From the NCBI GenBank assembly GCA_031406385.1, contig JANOHI010000089.1, forward strand, positions 1 to 6,060: a DNA stretch of 6,060 nt, in the 5' to 3' direction. The first letter of the stretch is position 1; the number at the start of each line of letters is the position of its first letter. Under the pieces are notes generated by a model. That model was not told the origin of the DNA. It saw only the letters and a list, made by a program, of their open reading frames with translations, and ran no database searches. The translations under genes and the position numbers were made by a program. The stretch is from JANLQX01 sp031406385. GTDB lineage: Bacteria; Actinomycetota; Acidimicrobiia; Acidimicrobiales; JANYDT01. Below are positions 1-5,632 of the stretch, piece after piece.

Positions 1-55
1 CTACGGCTTTCACGGCAACTGGGTGAGTGACCGCTCCGTTCCGCCGACCCCGTAG
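1..55 (+). CDS. Possible C-terminal end of an upstream gene (partial)
   Basis: Reading from base 2, an open frame runs from the window edge to a TAG at 53-55 and would end in ...YGFHGNWVSDRSVPPTP. Of its 17 codons, 14 end in G or C, which fits the codon habit of the real genes here. It would converge on the membrane-protein gene with an 8-base gap. The piece is too short to assign to a family and could be chance, so this is a tentative call. Confidence 0.35.
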   Translation, partial: YGFHGNWVSDRSVPPTP

Positions 56-63
56 GTATCGAC

Positions 64-1206
64 CTATCCGGTTGCGGTCGATCGCCGATCTGTCCTGCTC
101 ATCGCTCGACGTCCATCCCATCGGACGAGGGCGACCACGAGGCTCACAGCACTGATGACCCCGACCACCATCGCCTCGACCGGCGTCGAGCCGTATCGAA
201 ACGCTTCGATGATCGTCGCGGCAGTCGCCGCGATCCAGCCAACCGCTGCGATCCGAACGGTCGTGTCTTCGAGCTGGGAAAACTGCGGGTCCGATCGCGC
301 CGCTCGGTCGCTTGCGCCCTCTGATTTGCCGACTTCGAGAATCCAAGTGAGCGGCGCCGTCACCGCGACAATGATCGCTGGAGCCCAGAGCGCAATGATC
401 GCTGCGAGCCAGAGCACGGAGCTCGCATCGACCGTCGAGTCGTGGTCGACCACGCTGGCCGCTGCGAAGGCGGCAATCGAGGTCGTCAACATGGCGAGAA
501 CGGCCTTCGCGTAGCGAAGAACGAGCGCCTGAAGGTTGAGGATGTGGCGGGCCAGCACCTGCTCCATCCGGGCCGCCTGCTGAGGGAGCGAGCGCGTACC
601 CGTGGCGGCGAGCTCGAGCAGGGCGAGTCGACGAGCCTCGTCACGCTGGTCCTGGGTCAACGAACCTGCATTTTCGACCATTGCGTTCAGTCGGTACCGA
701 GCCATTTGTTCGTCGATGCGATCCCGGCTGTACCGATTCTCGGGAAGCAGAAAGGCGCGCACGTTCGGATCGTGGTGGGCGAGGTCGATCTCGTTCCACA
801 CGTCCTCGGTCACGTCGGTAGGCGACACCCGGAGTCCGGAGAGAGCAAACCGCGGACGGAAGGCTTTGGATTGCTCGGTATCGAAGTGCTGGCCGGCGAA
901 GTAGAAGCGCACGAGGTCTCGCAGCAGGAGCCAGAGAGCAGCGATGGGAAGCACGGCAAGCGCCACAACGGCAACGAGGACAAGGCGACGCGGCGCGTCG
1001 GAAGGCCCGTCGAGGAGCGCCCGGACGATTCGAGCGATCGAGTCCTTGGCCAGCGCGGGAAAGAGCACGATCAGACCTGCTCCGGAGAGCAACGCGCTCG
1101 CCACGCGGTGGACCGTCGAAAGGCGCACCTCGCAGCGCTGCAGATACGCGCGAATGGCCGCCGCCGACTCGGGTTCTGTTCTCGGCCAGTCTTGTGTCAC
1201 AGGCAC
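64..1206 (-). CDS. Hypothetical multi-pass membrane protein
   Basis: I do not recognise the family. The 380-residue product has about six hydrophobic segments, near residues 36-56, 74-97, 232-254, 262-290, 317-335 and 343-362. Between segments 2 and 3 lies a hydrophilic stretch of about 130 residues (about 100-230), rich in Arg, Glu and Asp and probably partly helical (for example MARYRLNAMVENAG and QRDEARRLALLELAA). It is presumably cytoplasmic, as is the Arg-rich C-terminal tail. No signal peptide, enzyme motif, Walker box or metal site is visible. The start taken is the GTG at 1206; a second GTG lies two codons downstream at 1200, and neither has a clear Shine-Dalgarno sequence. The gene is divergent from the ABC-F gene across 84 bp, so the two could share a regulatory region, but nothing seen links their functions. 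Coding status is supported by length, GC-ending codons and the regular helix pattern. Confidence 0.8.
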   Translation of the reverse strand: MPVTQDWPRTEPESAAAIRAYLQRCEVRLSTVHRVASALLSGAGLIVLFPALAKDSIARIVRALLDGPSDAPRRLVLVAVVALAVLPIAALWLLLRDLVRFYFAGQHFDTEQSKAFRPRFALSGLRVSPTDVTEDVWNEIDLAHHDPNVRAFLLPENRYSRDRIDEQMARYRLNAMVENAGSLTQDQRDEARRLALLELAATGTRSLPQQAARMEQVLARHILNLQALVLRYAKAVLAMLTTSIAAFAAASVVDHDSTVDASSVLWLAAIIALWAPAIIVAVTAPLTWILEVGKSEGASDRAARSDPQFSQLEDTTVRIAAVGWIAATAATIIEAFRYGSTPVEAMVVGVISAVSLVVALVRWDGRRAMSRTDRRSTATG

Positions 1207-1290
1207 AACACTGATCCGCCGAACGCACCGATGCGCGCATGGTCGAAGTGGCGTGCCCGGGTGTGTGCCGACCTCGGCGAGACTGGCTGG

Positions 1291-2925
1291 GTGAGCAGCA
1301 TCGTGGTTTCCGAGTTGGCCTATTCACCTCCGGGACACGACTCTCTGTTCTTCGACGTGAGCTTCGGCGTTGCGCCGGGCGAACATGCTGCGCTCGTTGG
1401 CCCGAACGGCGTTGGCAAGAGCACGATTCTGCGGATTCTCAGCGGTGATCTCGAAGCCGACGACGGCGAGACGGCAATGAAGGGCACCGTACTGACGATG
1501 ACGCAGGACGTCGGCATGTCACGCCCCGCCGACCCGCTTCGCGACATGCTCATCGAAGTGGCGCCGAAGGAGTTACGTCTCGCCGGGCGACGGCTGGCCA
1601 TCGCAGAGCGGGCGATGCTTGACGGCACCGATAGCGGCATGGCGTTTGCCGAAGCGCTCACGGAGTGGGGTGACCTCGGCGGTTACGAACTTGAGTCCAA
1701 ATGGTTTGCCGCCGCCGAACGGAGCGTCAAGACCCCGATTGTCGATTTTTCGACCCGGCTCGTTGGCGAACTCTCAGGCGGTGAGCGCAAACGCCTCGTC
1801 CTCGATCTCCTGCTCACTTCGGGCGCCGATGTGCTCCTCCTCGATGAGCCCGACAACTACCTCGATATCCCGACAAGGGTCTGGCTTGAGCAACAGATCA
1901 GGGCATGCCGCTCGACGATCTTGATGGTCAGCCACGACCGGGCTCTCCTTGAGCAGGTGACGAACAAGATCATCGCAGTCGAAGGCTCCGGCGCTTGGGT
2001 ACACGGCGGCTCCTACGCGACCTTCGGGGAGGCTCGCGAGAAACGCCAGGCGCAGCTGGGTGACGAACTCAAACGGTGGAACGACGAGGAACGTCGCCTC
2101 TTCCACCACATGAAGATCATGAAGCAACGCGCCGCGCAAAACTTCAAGAACGCCACCAAGGCCAACGGAGCGGAGACCCGGTGGGAGAAGTTTGTTGCCG
2201 CAGGTCCTCCCGCGCCTCCGGTACCAAATCAGCAGATTTATGTGAACTTACGAGGGGCTGATGCCGCTCGACGTGTGGCCGCGCTGAAGGGCGTTGGCAT
2301 GGGCACGCTCTTCCGCCCATTCACCGACGAGTTCCACCACGGCGAACGCATCGGGCTGATCGGTCCGAACGGGACCGGCAAGAGCCACCTCCTCGGAGCG
2401 CTCAGCGGTGAGAAGACACCGGACCACGGCACGATCGTCTTCGGGCCCCGAACCTCAGTCGGCGTGTTCACGCAGATCAACGACCGGCCCGACTTCCTTG
2501 GCCGCGATTGCTTCGACATCGTCCGGGATCGCTTGCATGATGACGAAAAATCGATGAAGGCGCTCGCCCGCTACGGACTTCGAGTGCAAGCAAGGCAGGA
2601 GTTCCAAACGCTGTCCGGTGGCCAGAAGGCCCGACTCGAGATTCTCTGCCTGGAGTTGGAGGGGCACAATGTGCTCCTTCTCGACGAACCGACCGACAAC
2701 CTCGACGTCGATTCCTCGGAGGCGCTCGAGCAAGCCCTCGACGGCTTCGAAGGCACCGTGATTGCGGTGAGCCACGACCGGACATTCCTCGCCAAGTTCG
2801 ACCGATTCCTCATGATCACCGAGACCGGCGACGTCTACGAGCTTCCCGACTACAACGTCGCCATCGCCGGCCTCTCCGCTCCGGAAACCCTCGCCACCCT
2901 CCGCCTCGCCAAAAACCTCAACTGA
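1291..2925 (+). CDS. ABC-F family ATP-binding protein (ribosome-associated type)
   Basis: The 544-residue product has two ABC ATPase domains and no membrane segment, the architecture of ABC-F translation factors, which bind the ribosomal E site and act on stalled or antibiotic-bound ribosomes. Domain 1 has Walker A GPNGVGKST (37-45), signature LSGGE (161-165), Walker B VLLLDEPDNYLD (181-192) and switch His in SHD (214-216). Domain 2 has GPNGTGKSH (358-366), LSGGQ (441-445), VLLLDEPTDNLD (461-472) and SHD (494-496). Between them, about residues 247-320, is a charged helical linker of the tRNA-contacting type (around HHMKIMKQRAAQNFKNATK). The start chosen is GTG 1291, because it places Walker A at the usual distance. 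An in-frame ATG at 1231 would add 20 unlike residues, and the frame stays open back to 442 only as the antisense shadow of the membrane gene. From memory, the motif variants resemble an actinobacterial ABC-F branch. Whether it gives drug resistance or has a housekeeping role cannot be told. Confidence 0.93.
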   Translation: MSSIVVSELAYSPPGHDSLFFDVSFGVAPGEHAALVGPNGVGKSTILRILSGDLEADDGETAMKGTVLTMTQDVGMSRPADPLRDMLIEVAPKELRLAGRRLAIAERAMLDGTDSGMAFAEALTEWGDLGGYELESKWFAAAERSVKTPIVDFSTRLVGELSGGERKRLVLDLLLTSGADVLLLDEPDNYLDIPTRVWLEQQIRACRSTILMVSHDRALLEQVTNKIIAVEGSGAWVHGGSYATFGEAREKRQAQLGDELKRWNDEERRLFHHMKIMKQRAAQNFKNATKANGAETRWEKFVAAGPPAPPVPNQQIYVNLRGADAARRVAALKGVGMGTLFRPFTDEFHHGERIGLIGPNGTGKSHLLGALSGEKTPDHGTIVFGPRTSVGVFTQINDRPDFLGRDCFDIVRDRLHDDEKSMKALARYGLRVQARQEFQTLSGGQKARLEILCLELEGHNVLLLDEPTDNLDVDSSEALEQALDGFEGTVIAVSHDRTFLAKFDRFLMITETGDVYELPDYNVAIAGLSAPETLATLRLAKNLN

Positions 2926-3028
2926 CTTCACCAACTTCGGACCCGAGGCATCCCAGACTTCGGGATTGCCCATTCCCCATCAGGGGCGAAAAGATGGTCG
3001 AGGAGCCGACAGAACGCCGATGTGGGAT

Positions 3029-3061
3029 GCCGGCCGGAAGCCCGGCCACCAGCAGCCGGCC
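3029..3061. repeat. GC-rich nested inverted repeat in the ABC-F/methyltransferase gap
   Basis: GGCCGG (3032-3037) can form a hairpin with CCGGCC at 3042-3047 around a four-base AAGC loop, or pair with a second CCGGCC at 3056-3061. The self-complementary GCCGGC also occurs at both ends (3029-3034 and 3055-3060). These pairings exclude one another. The element ends exactly where a possible -10 hexamer begins. It could be a dispersed REP-like intergenic repeat, a transcript hairpin between the two genes, or a binding site. Only one copy is visible in this window, so its repeat nature genome-wide is unproven. Confidence 0.5.
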
Positions 3062-3067
3062 TACGAT
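3062..3067 (+). promoter_or_regulatory. Possible -10 element for the RNA methyltransferase gene
   Basis: TACGAT fits the actinobacterial -10 pattern TANNNT. It would place transcription initiation near 3074, giving an almost leaderless message for the ATG at 3079. With no Shine-Dalgarno sequence before either ATG, this is plausible. No -35 match is seen at the right spacing, where the GC-rich repeat lies instead. A short hexamer like this is weak evidence. Confidence 0.3.
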
Positions 3068-3069
3068 GC

Positions 3070-3927
3070 ATGGCCTTCATGGATCTCACTGAAGTCACCG
3101 CTGCCGATGACATTCGGCTCGATCCCTTTCGGTTGATCAAAGGGAAGAGTGACCGGGGTGACGGCACGTTCGTCGCCGAGAGCGAGATCGTGCTCGACCG
3201 TCTCCTGGAGTCGAGCTTCCGGATCCGTGCGGTCCTTCTCACCCCGGCTCGTGCGGAACGCCTGCGCGAACAGTTCCACAACGCCAGCGGGAAACGAGAG
3301 GCGCCATTCGAAGTCATTGTCGCCCACCAACAGGTCATCGATGCCGCGGTCGGCTACCCGTTGCACCGGGGGGTCATCACTCTCGCTGAGCGTCGGCCTC
3401 TTCCCACGGCAGCAGCTCTGCTCGCCCGAGCACGAACGGTGATCGTGCTGGAAGACGTTGCCGATCCCGAGAACATCGGCTCGATGTTCCGTCATGCAGC
3501 AGGTTTCGGTGTGGACGCAGTGATCCTCCACGGTCACTGCGGCGATCCGCTGTACCGAAAAACCATCCGAACATCAATGGGGTGGACACTTACGATCCCG
3601 TTCTGCCGTATCGGCCACGGCGACTCCACCATCGGCGAACTGTTGACCGGGGCCGGGTTCGTGTCGCTCGCGCTCACCCCGTCTGTCGAAGCTCCTTCGC
3701 TGAGCCAAGTCCTCGACGGTCTCGACCACGAAGCTCGAATCGCGATCGTCCTCGGAGCGGAAGGTCCGGGCCTCAAGAACGAAACAATGGCGTCGGCGAC
3801 CTACCGCGCGCGCATACCGATGTCCGAGGGCGTTGACTCCCTCAACGTGTCGACCTCCGCGGCCATTGCGTTGTACGCGCTGACCTCGGCGCAGCCTTCG
3901 AGACTGCAGCGATCATTGGATGTGTAG
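3070..3927 (+). CDS. SpoU/TrmH-family RNA 2'-O-methyltransferase
   Basis: The 285-residue product carries the three SPOUT-fold motifs of S-adenosylmethionine-dependent RNA ribose methyltransferases. Motif 1 is VLEDVADPENIGSMFRHAAGFG, with Asn135 and the catalytic Arg141. Motif 2 is LGAEGPGL (228-235), and motif 3 is SLNVSTSAAIALY (257-269, Asn259). The N-terminal ~110 residues (FVAESEIVLDRLLESSFRIRAVLLTPAR) match the substrate-binding domain typical of rRNA-modifying members. The fold is a trefoil-knot dimer acting in the cytoplasm on rRNA or tRNA; the target nucleotide cannot be read from sequence. The start is taken at ATG 3070. ATG 3079 (MDLTEV) is equally possible, while ATG 3022 would translate the GC-rich repeat and is unlikely. 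It lies 144 bp downstream of the ABC-F gene on the same strand and converges with the dioxygenase gene across 21 bp. Confidence 0.92.
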   Translation: MAFMDLTEVTAADDIRLDPFRLIKGKSDRGDGTFVAESEIVLDRLLESSFRIRAVLLTPARAERLREQFHNASGKREAPFEVIVAHQQVIDAAVGYPLHRGVITLAERRPLPTAAALLARARTVIVLEDVADPENIGSMFRHAAGFGVDAVILHGHCGDPLYRKTIRTSMGWTLTIPFCRIGHGDSTIGELLTGAGFVSLALTPSVEAPSLSQVLDGLDHEARIAIVLGAEGPGLKNETMASATYRARIPMSEGVDSLNVSTSAAIALYALTSAQPSRLQRSLDV

Positions 3928-3948
3928 CGAGGCGGGGCGACGGGCGGA

Positions 3949-4866
3949 TCACCCGACCTGCGCGGCGAAGATCTCCTCGGCATCGGTCGGTGCCAAGAAC
4001 ACGCCCGGCACCGGCGGACCATATGCGTACAGATATTCTTTCCCAGCCCAGTCCTTCGGCATGTAGAGATCCTGCGCGGTGATCCGGTCGAGGTCTGCGG
4101 TGTACTCGACGTAGTTCCCCGCTGGATCGCGTAGGTACCAGAACCAGTTGGATCCGATGGCGTGACGGCCGAGACCCCACACGTGTCGTTCGGCATCGGC
4201 CTCGATCATGTTCGACCCACCGCGCAGCACATCATCCGCGGAGTCCACCTCGAAAGCAACGTGGTGGAGGAAGCGGCCGGGCATCTTTTGGATGGCGAGG
4301 TTGTGATGAGTGTCGGAGCACCGGGTGAACGACATGACTCCCGGAATCTGGTCGGAAACCTCGAAGCCGACGAGTGTGGTGAAGAAGGCAAGAGTGGCGT
4401 CGTAGTTTGGCGTGCCGATCACGAGGTGACTGAGCCACGCCGGCTGAACCGGAGTTCGACCCATCACCACGTCAGCCGGTCGGTTGAGCCGGGGCGTGGA
4501 CCCCGGTTGATTGGTGGGAGCAGCCGGAACTGCCGAGGTCTGCGTCCGTGACTCCACCGAGAGGACGAGTGTGACTCCCGAATGCGCCTCGACGGATCGG
4601 AGTCCACCTTCCGCTCTCGTGACAACGTGTCCCGCGTCGGTCAATGCACGGGCTATCCGCTCCACGTCGTCGTTGTCGTCAACGCCGACAGCGATCTCTT
4701 CGAGCCGCCGCCACGGTGCCGTCCGCAGTCTGAGCTGCTCGCCGCCATTGCGAGTGGCGAAGGACCCTGGCGACGTTGGTGTGAGCCCGAACGCTTCATA
4801 GAAGCCGGAGGTGCTCGCCACATCGGGAACCCCAACGGTGATGCTGCTCAGTCGGTGCAGTGCCAT
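3949..4866 (-). CDS. VOC-superfamily protein, probable type I extradiol ring-cleavage dioxygenase
   Basis: The 305-residue product has two VOC (glyoxalase/dioxygenase) repeats, about residues 1-107 and 144-256, the size and layout of BphC-type extradiol dioxygenases, which use Fe(II) to open catechols next to the two hydroxyls. The N-terminal repeat lacks a metal triad, as usual. In the C-terminal repeat I align His147 (SHLVIGTPNY), one His of HH 201-202 (FLHHVAFEV) and Glu254 (NYVEY) with the metal ligands. His187/188 (THHNLAI), His235 (GLGRHAI) and Tyr244 (FWYLRDPAGN) match the second-shell residues of BphC. The tail YLYAYGPPVPGVFL is common in this group. The start chosen is ATG 4866 (MALHRL); ATG 4872 and GTG 4881 lie in frame within the operator palindrome. 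The gene is divergent from the TetR gene and near an FAH-family gene, which fits aromatic meta-cleavage. The substrate is unknown. A non-dioxygenase VOC role is possible but less likely given the intact residues. Confidence 0.85.
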   Translation of the reverse strand: MALHRLSSITVGVPDVASTSGFYEAFGLTPTSPGSFATRNGGEQLRLRTAPWRRLEEIAVGVDDNDDVERIARALTDAGHVVTRAEGGLRSVEAHSGVTLVLSVESRTQTSAVPAAPTNQPGSTPRLNRPADVVMGRTPVQPAWLSHLVIGTPNYDATLAFFTTLVGFEVSDQIPGVMSFTRCSDTHHNLAIQKMPGRFLHHVAFEVDSADDVLRGGSNMIEADAERHVWGLGRHAIGSNWFWYLRDPAGNYVEYTADLDRITAQDLYMPKDWAGKEYLYAYGPPVPGVFLAPTDAEEIFAAQVG

Positions 4867-4867
4867 G

Positions 4868-4895
4868 ACCATGTTTATCACATGATAAACATGGT
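4868..4895. promoter_or_regulatory. 28-bp perfect inverted repeat, probable TetR operator
   Basis: ACCATGTTTATCA (4868-4880) and its exact reverse complement (4883-4895) flank a two-base CA centre. Thirteen matching base pairs without a mismatch, AT-rich within GC-rich surroundings and lying between a TetR gene and its divergent neighbour, is the classic arrangement of a TetR-dimer operator. It covers the -10 hexamer and likely transcription start of the dioxygenase gene and ends 2 bases before the GTG of the tetR gene. Binding would therefore be expected to block both directions. That this TetR protein binds it is inferred from position. Confidence 0.8.
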
Positions 4896-4909
4896 GCGTG
4901 GCCGCTCAA
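4882..4909 (-). promoter_or_regulatory. Sigma70-like promoter for the dioxygenase gene
   Basis: On the minus strand, TTGAGC (4909-4904) and TATCAT (4887-4882) are separated by 16 bases. They match the -35 and -10 consensus at four and five of six positions. Transcription would begin near 4875, giving a leader of only a few bases before ATG 4872 or ATG 4866. This fits leaderless or near-leaderless translation and the missing Shine-Dalgarno sequence. The -10 lies inside the inverted repeat, so a bound repressor would occlude it. Confidence 0.55.
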
Positions 4910-5632
4910 CCGACTCCGATGATGGACCGTCATGACGAGCAGAGCGCCATCACGCGCGACCGCCTCATCGAGGCTGCACTCGTGGAGTTCAGTCGCTCAG
5001 GATACGAAGGAACGTCGACGCGTTCGATCGCCACGCGAGCCGGGTGCCACCAGCCGCAGATCAACTATCACTTCGCCTCGAAGCACGCTCTCTGGGAGGC
5101 GGCGGTCGGTCGCCTCTTCGCTGAACTCGCTCTAGAGATCGAGGACCTCTACGACGTCCACGATCCAGCGGAGCGATTCGAGTTGATGATCCGCCGATTC
5201 GTCGTATTCGCGGCGCGGCGTCCGGAGTTGAACCGCATCATGGTTTCCGAGGCCATGGCCGCCACGCCTCGGCTCTCGTGGCTCGTCGACACCTTTACCC
5301 GCATCTCCCACGAGTGGATTCTCGAAACATGGCGGGGCGTCCGCCGAATGGGCCGAGGCGCCGACGTCGACGAGCGCGTCCTGTACTACGTGTTCATCGG
5401 CGCCGCCTCGCTGCTGTGGGCCAACGAACCTGAAGCGAATCTGATCGACCCGTCCATCGCCGCGAACCGCGACGAAGCTATTCGAGCCCACGCTGATTCC
5501 CTCGTCGCCATGCTGCTACCACCGTCGACCGACGCTACGAACGCCATCCCGTCAATGCACACACCGAAGAGAAAGACACCAAACCATGCCATTCCGTCTC
5601 GCGAACATCGCCGGTCGCGCCGCCCTCTGTGA
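4898..5632 (+). CDS. TetR-family transcriptional regulator
   Basis: The 244-residue product has a TetR-type N-terminal DNA-binding domain at about residues 16-65. Helices ITRDRLIEAALVEFSRSGYEG, then TSTRSIATRAGCHQPQINYHF (helix-turn-helix, with the family's N-Y-H-F ending), then SKHALWEAAV. Residues ~75-208 are a helical ligand-binding and dimerisation domain, as in other TetR proteins. It is expected to act as a dimeric repressor released by a small molecule, and the palindrome just upstream is its likely autoregulatory operator. The start is GTG 4898; ATG 4919 and ATG 4922 are alternatives that keep the whole DNA-binding domain. The recognisable fold ends near residue 208 (AMLLPP). The last ~36 residues are low-complexity and strongly basic, use more A/T-ending codons, and overlap the next gene by 47 bases. 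This tail may be a read-through extension or reflect a lost stop or a frameshift. Confidence 0.92.
   Translation: MAAQPTPMMDRHDEQSAITRDRLIEAALVEFSRSGYEGTSTRSIATRAGCHQPQINYHFASKHALWEAAVGRLFAELALEIEDLYDVHDPAERFELMIRRFVVFAARRPELNRIMVSEAMAATPRLSWLVDTFTRISHEWILETWRGVRRMGRGADVDERVLYYVFIGAASLLWANEPEANLIDPSIAANRDEAIRAHADSLVAMLLPPSTDATNAIPSMHTPKRKTPNHAIPSREHRRSRRPL
5566..5576 (+). promoter_or_regulatory. Weak purine-rich ribosome binding site for the FAH-family gene
   Basis: GAAGAGAAAGA ends 9 bases before ATG 5586 and lies inside the tetR coding tail. It is not a good AGGAGG match, but it is the only purine run in this GC-rich stretch at suitable spacing, and it supports the ATG at 5586 as the start. 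Translation could also be coupled to that of tetR. Confidence 0.35.

Noticed and set aside
155..514. Plus-strand open frame opposite the membrane gene.
   Set aside because: It is a low-complexity Ala/Ser/Thr-rich product lying wholly antisense to a better coding frame, with no independent support.
442..1290. A plus-strand frame open from 442 that continues into the ABC-F gene, suggesting a fused N-terminal domain.
   Set aside because: It is antisense to the membrane-protein gene, has no recognisable domain and an unnatural composition. ABC-F proteins normally begin just before the first ATPase domain, matching GTG 1291. It is a shadow caused by GC-biased third positions.
2455..2973. Minus-strand open frame of 172 codons over the ABC-F 3' end.
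   Set aside because: It is the reverse-frame shadow of the conserved second ATPase domain; the plus-strand motifs decide the coding strand.
2975..2986. CCCC-ATCA-GGGG hairpin after the ABC-F stop as a terminator.
   Set aside because: The stem is only four base pairs with no following T run, too weak to call. A CCCGA/TCGGG pairing at about 2942-2964 is equally weak.
3941..3955. CGGG...CCCG pairing between the convergent methyltransferase and dioxygenase genes as a bidirectional terminator.
   Set aside because: The stem is four base pairs with a seven-base loop and no T tract on either side.
4162..4551. Plus-strand open frame opposite the VOC gene.
   Set aside because: It is antisense to a gene with intact catalytic motifs, and its product has no recognisable domain.
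4876..4897. A plus-strand promoter for tetR (TATCAC, or TAAACA six bases before GTG 4898).
   Set aside because: Both hexamers lack the conserved final T and no -35 match is seen. A tetR promoter must exist nearby but cannot be placed with confidence.
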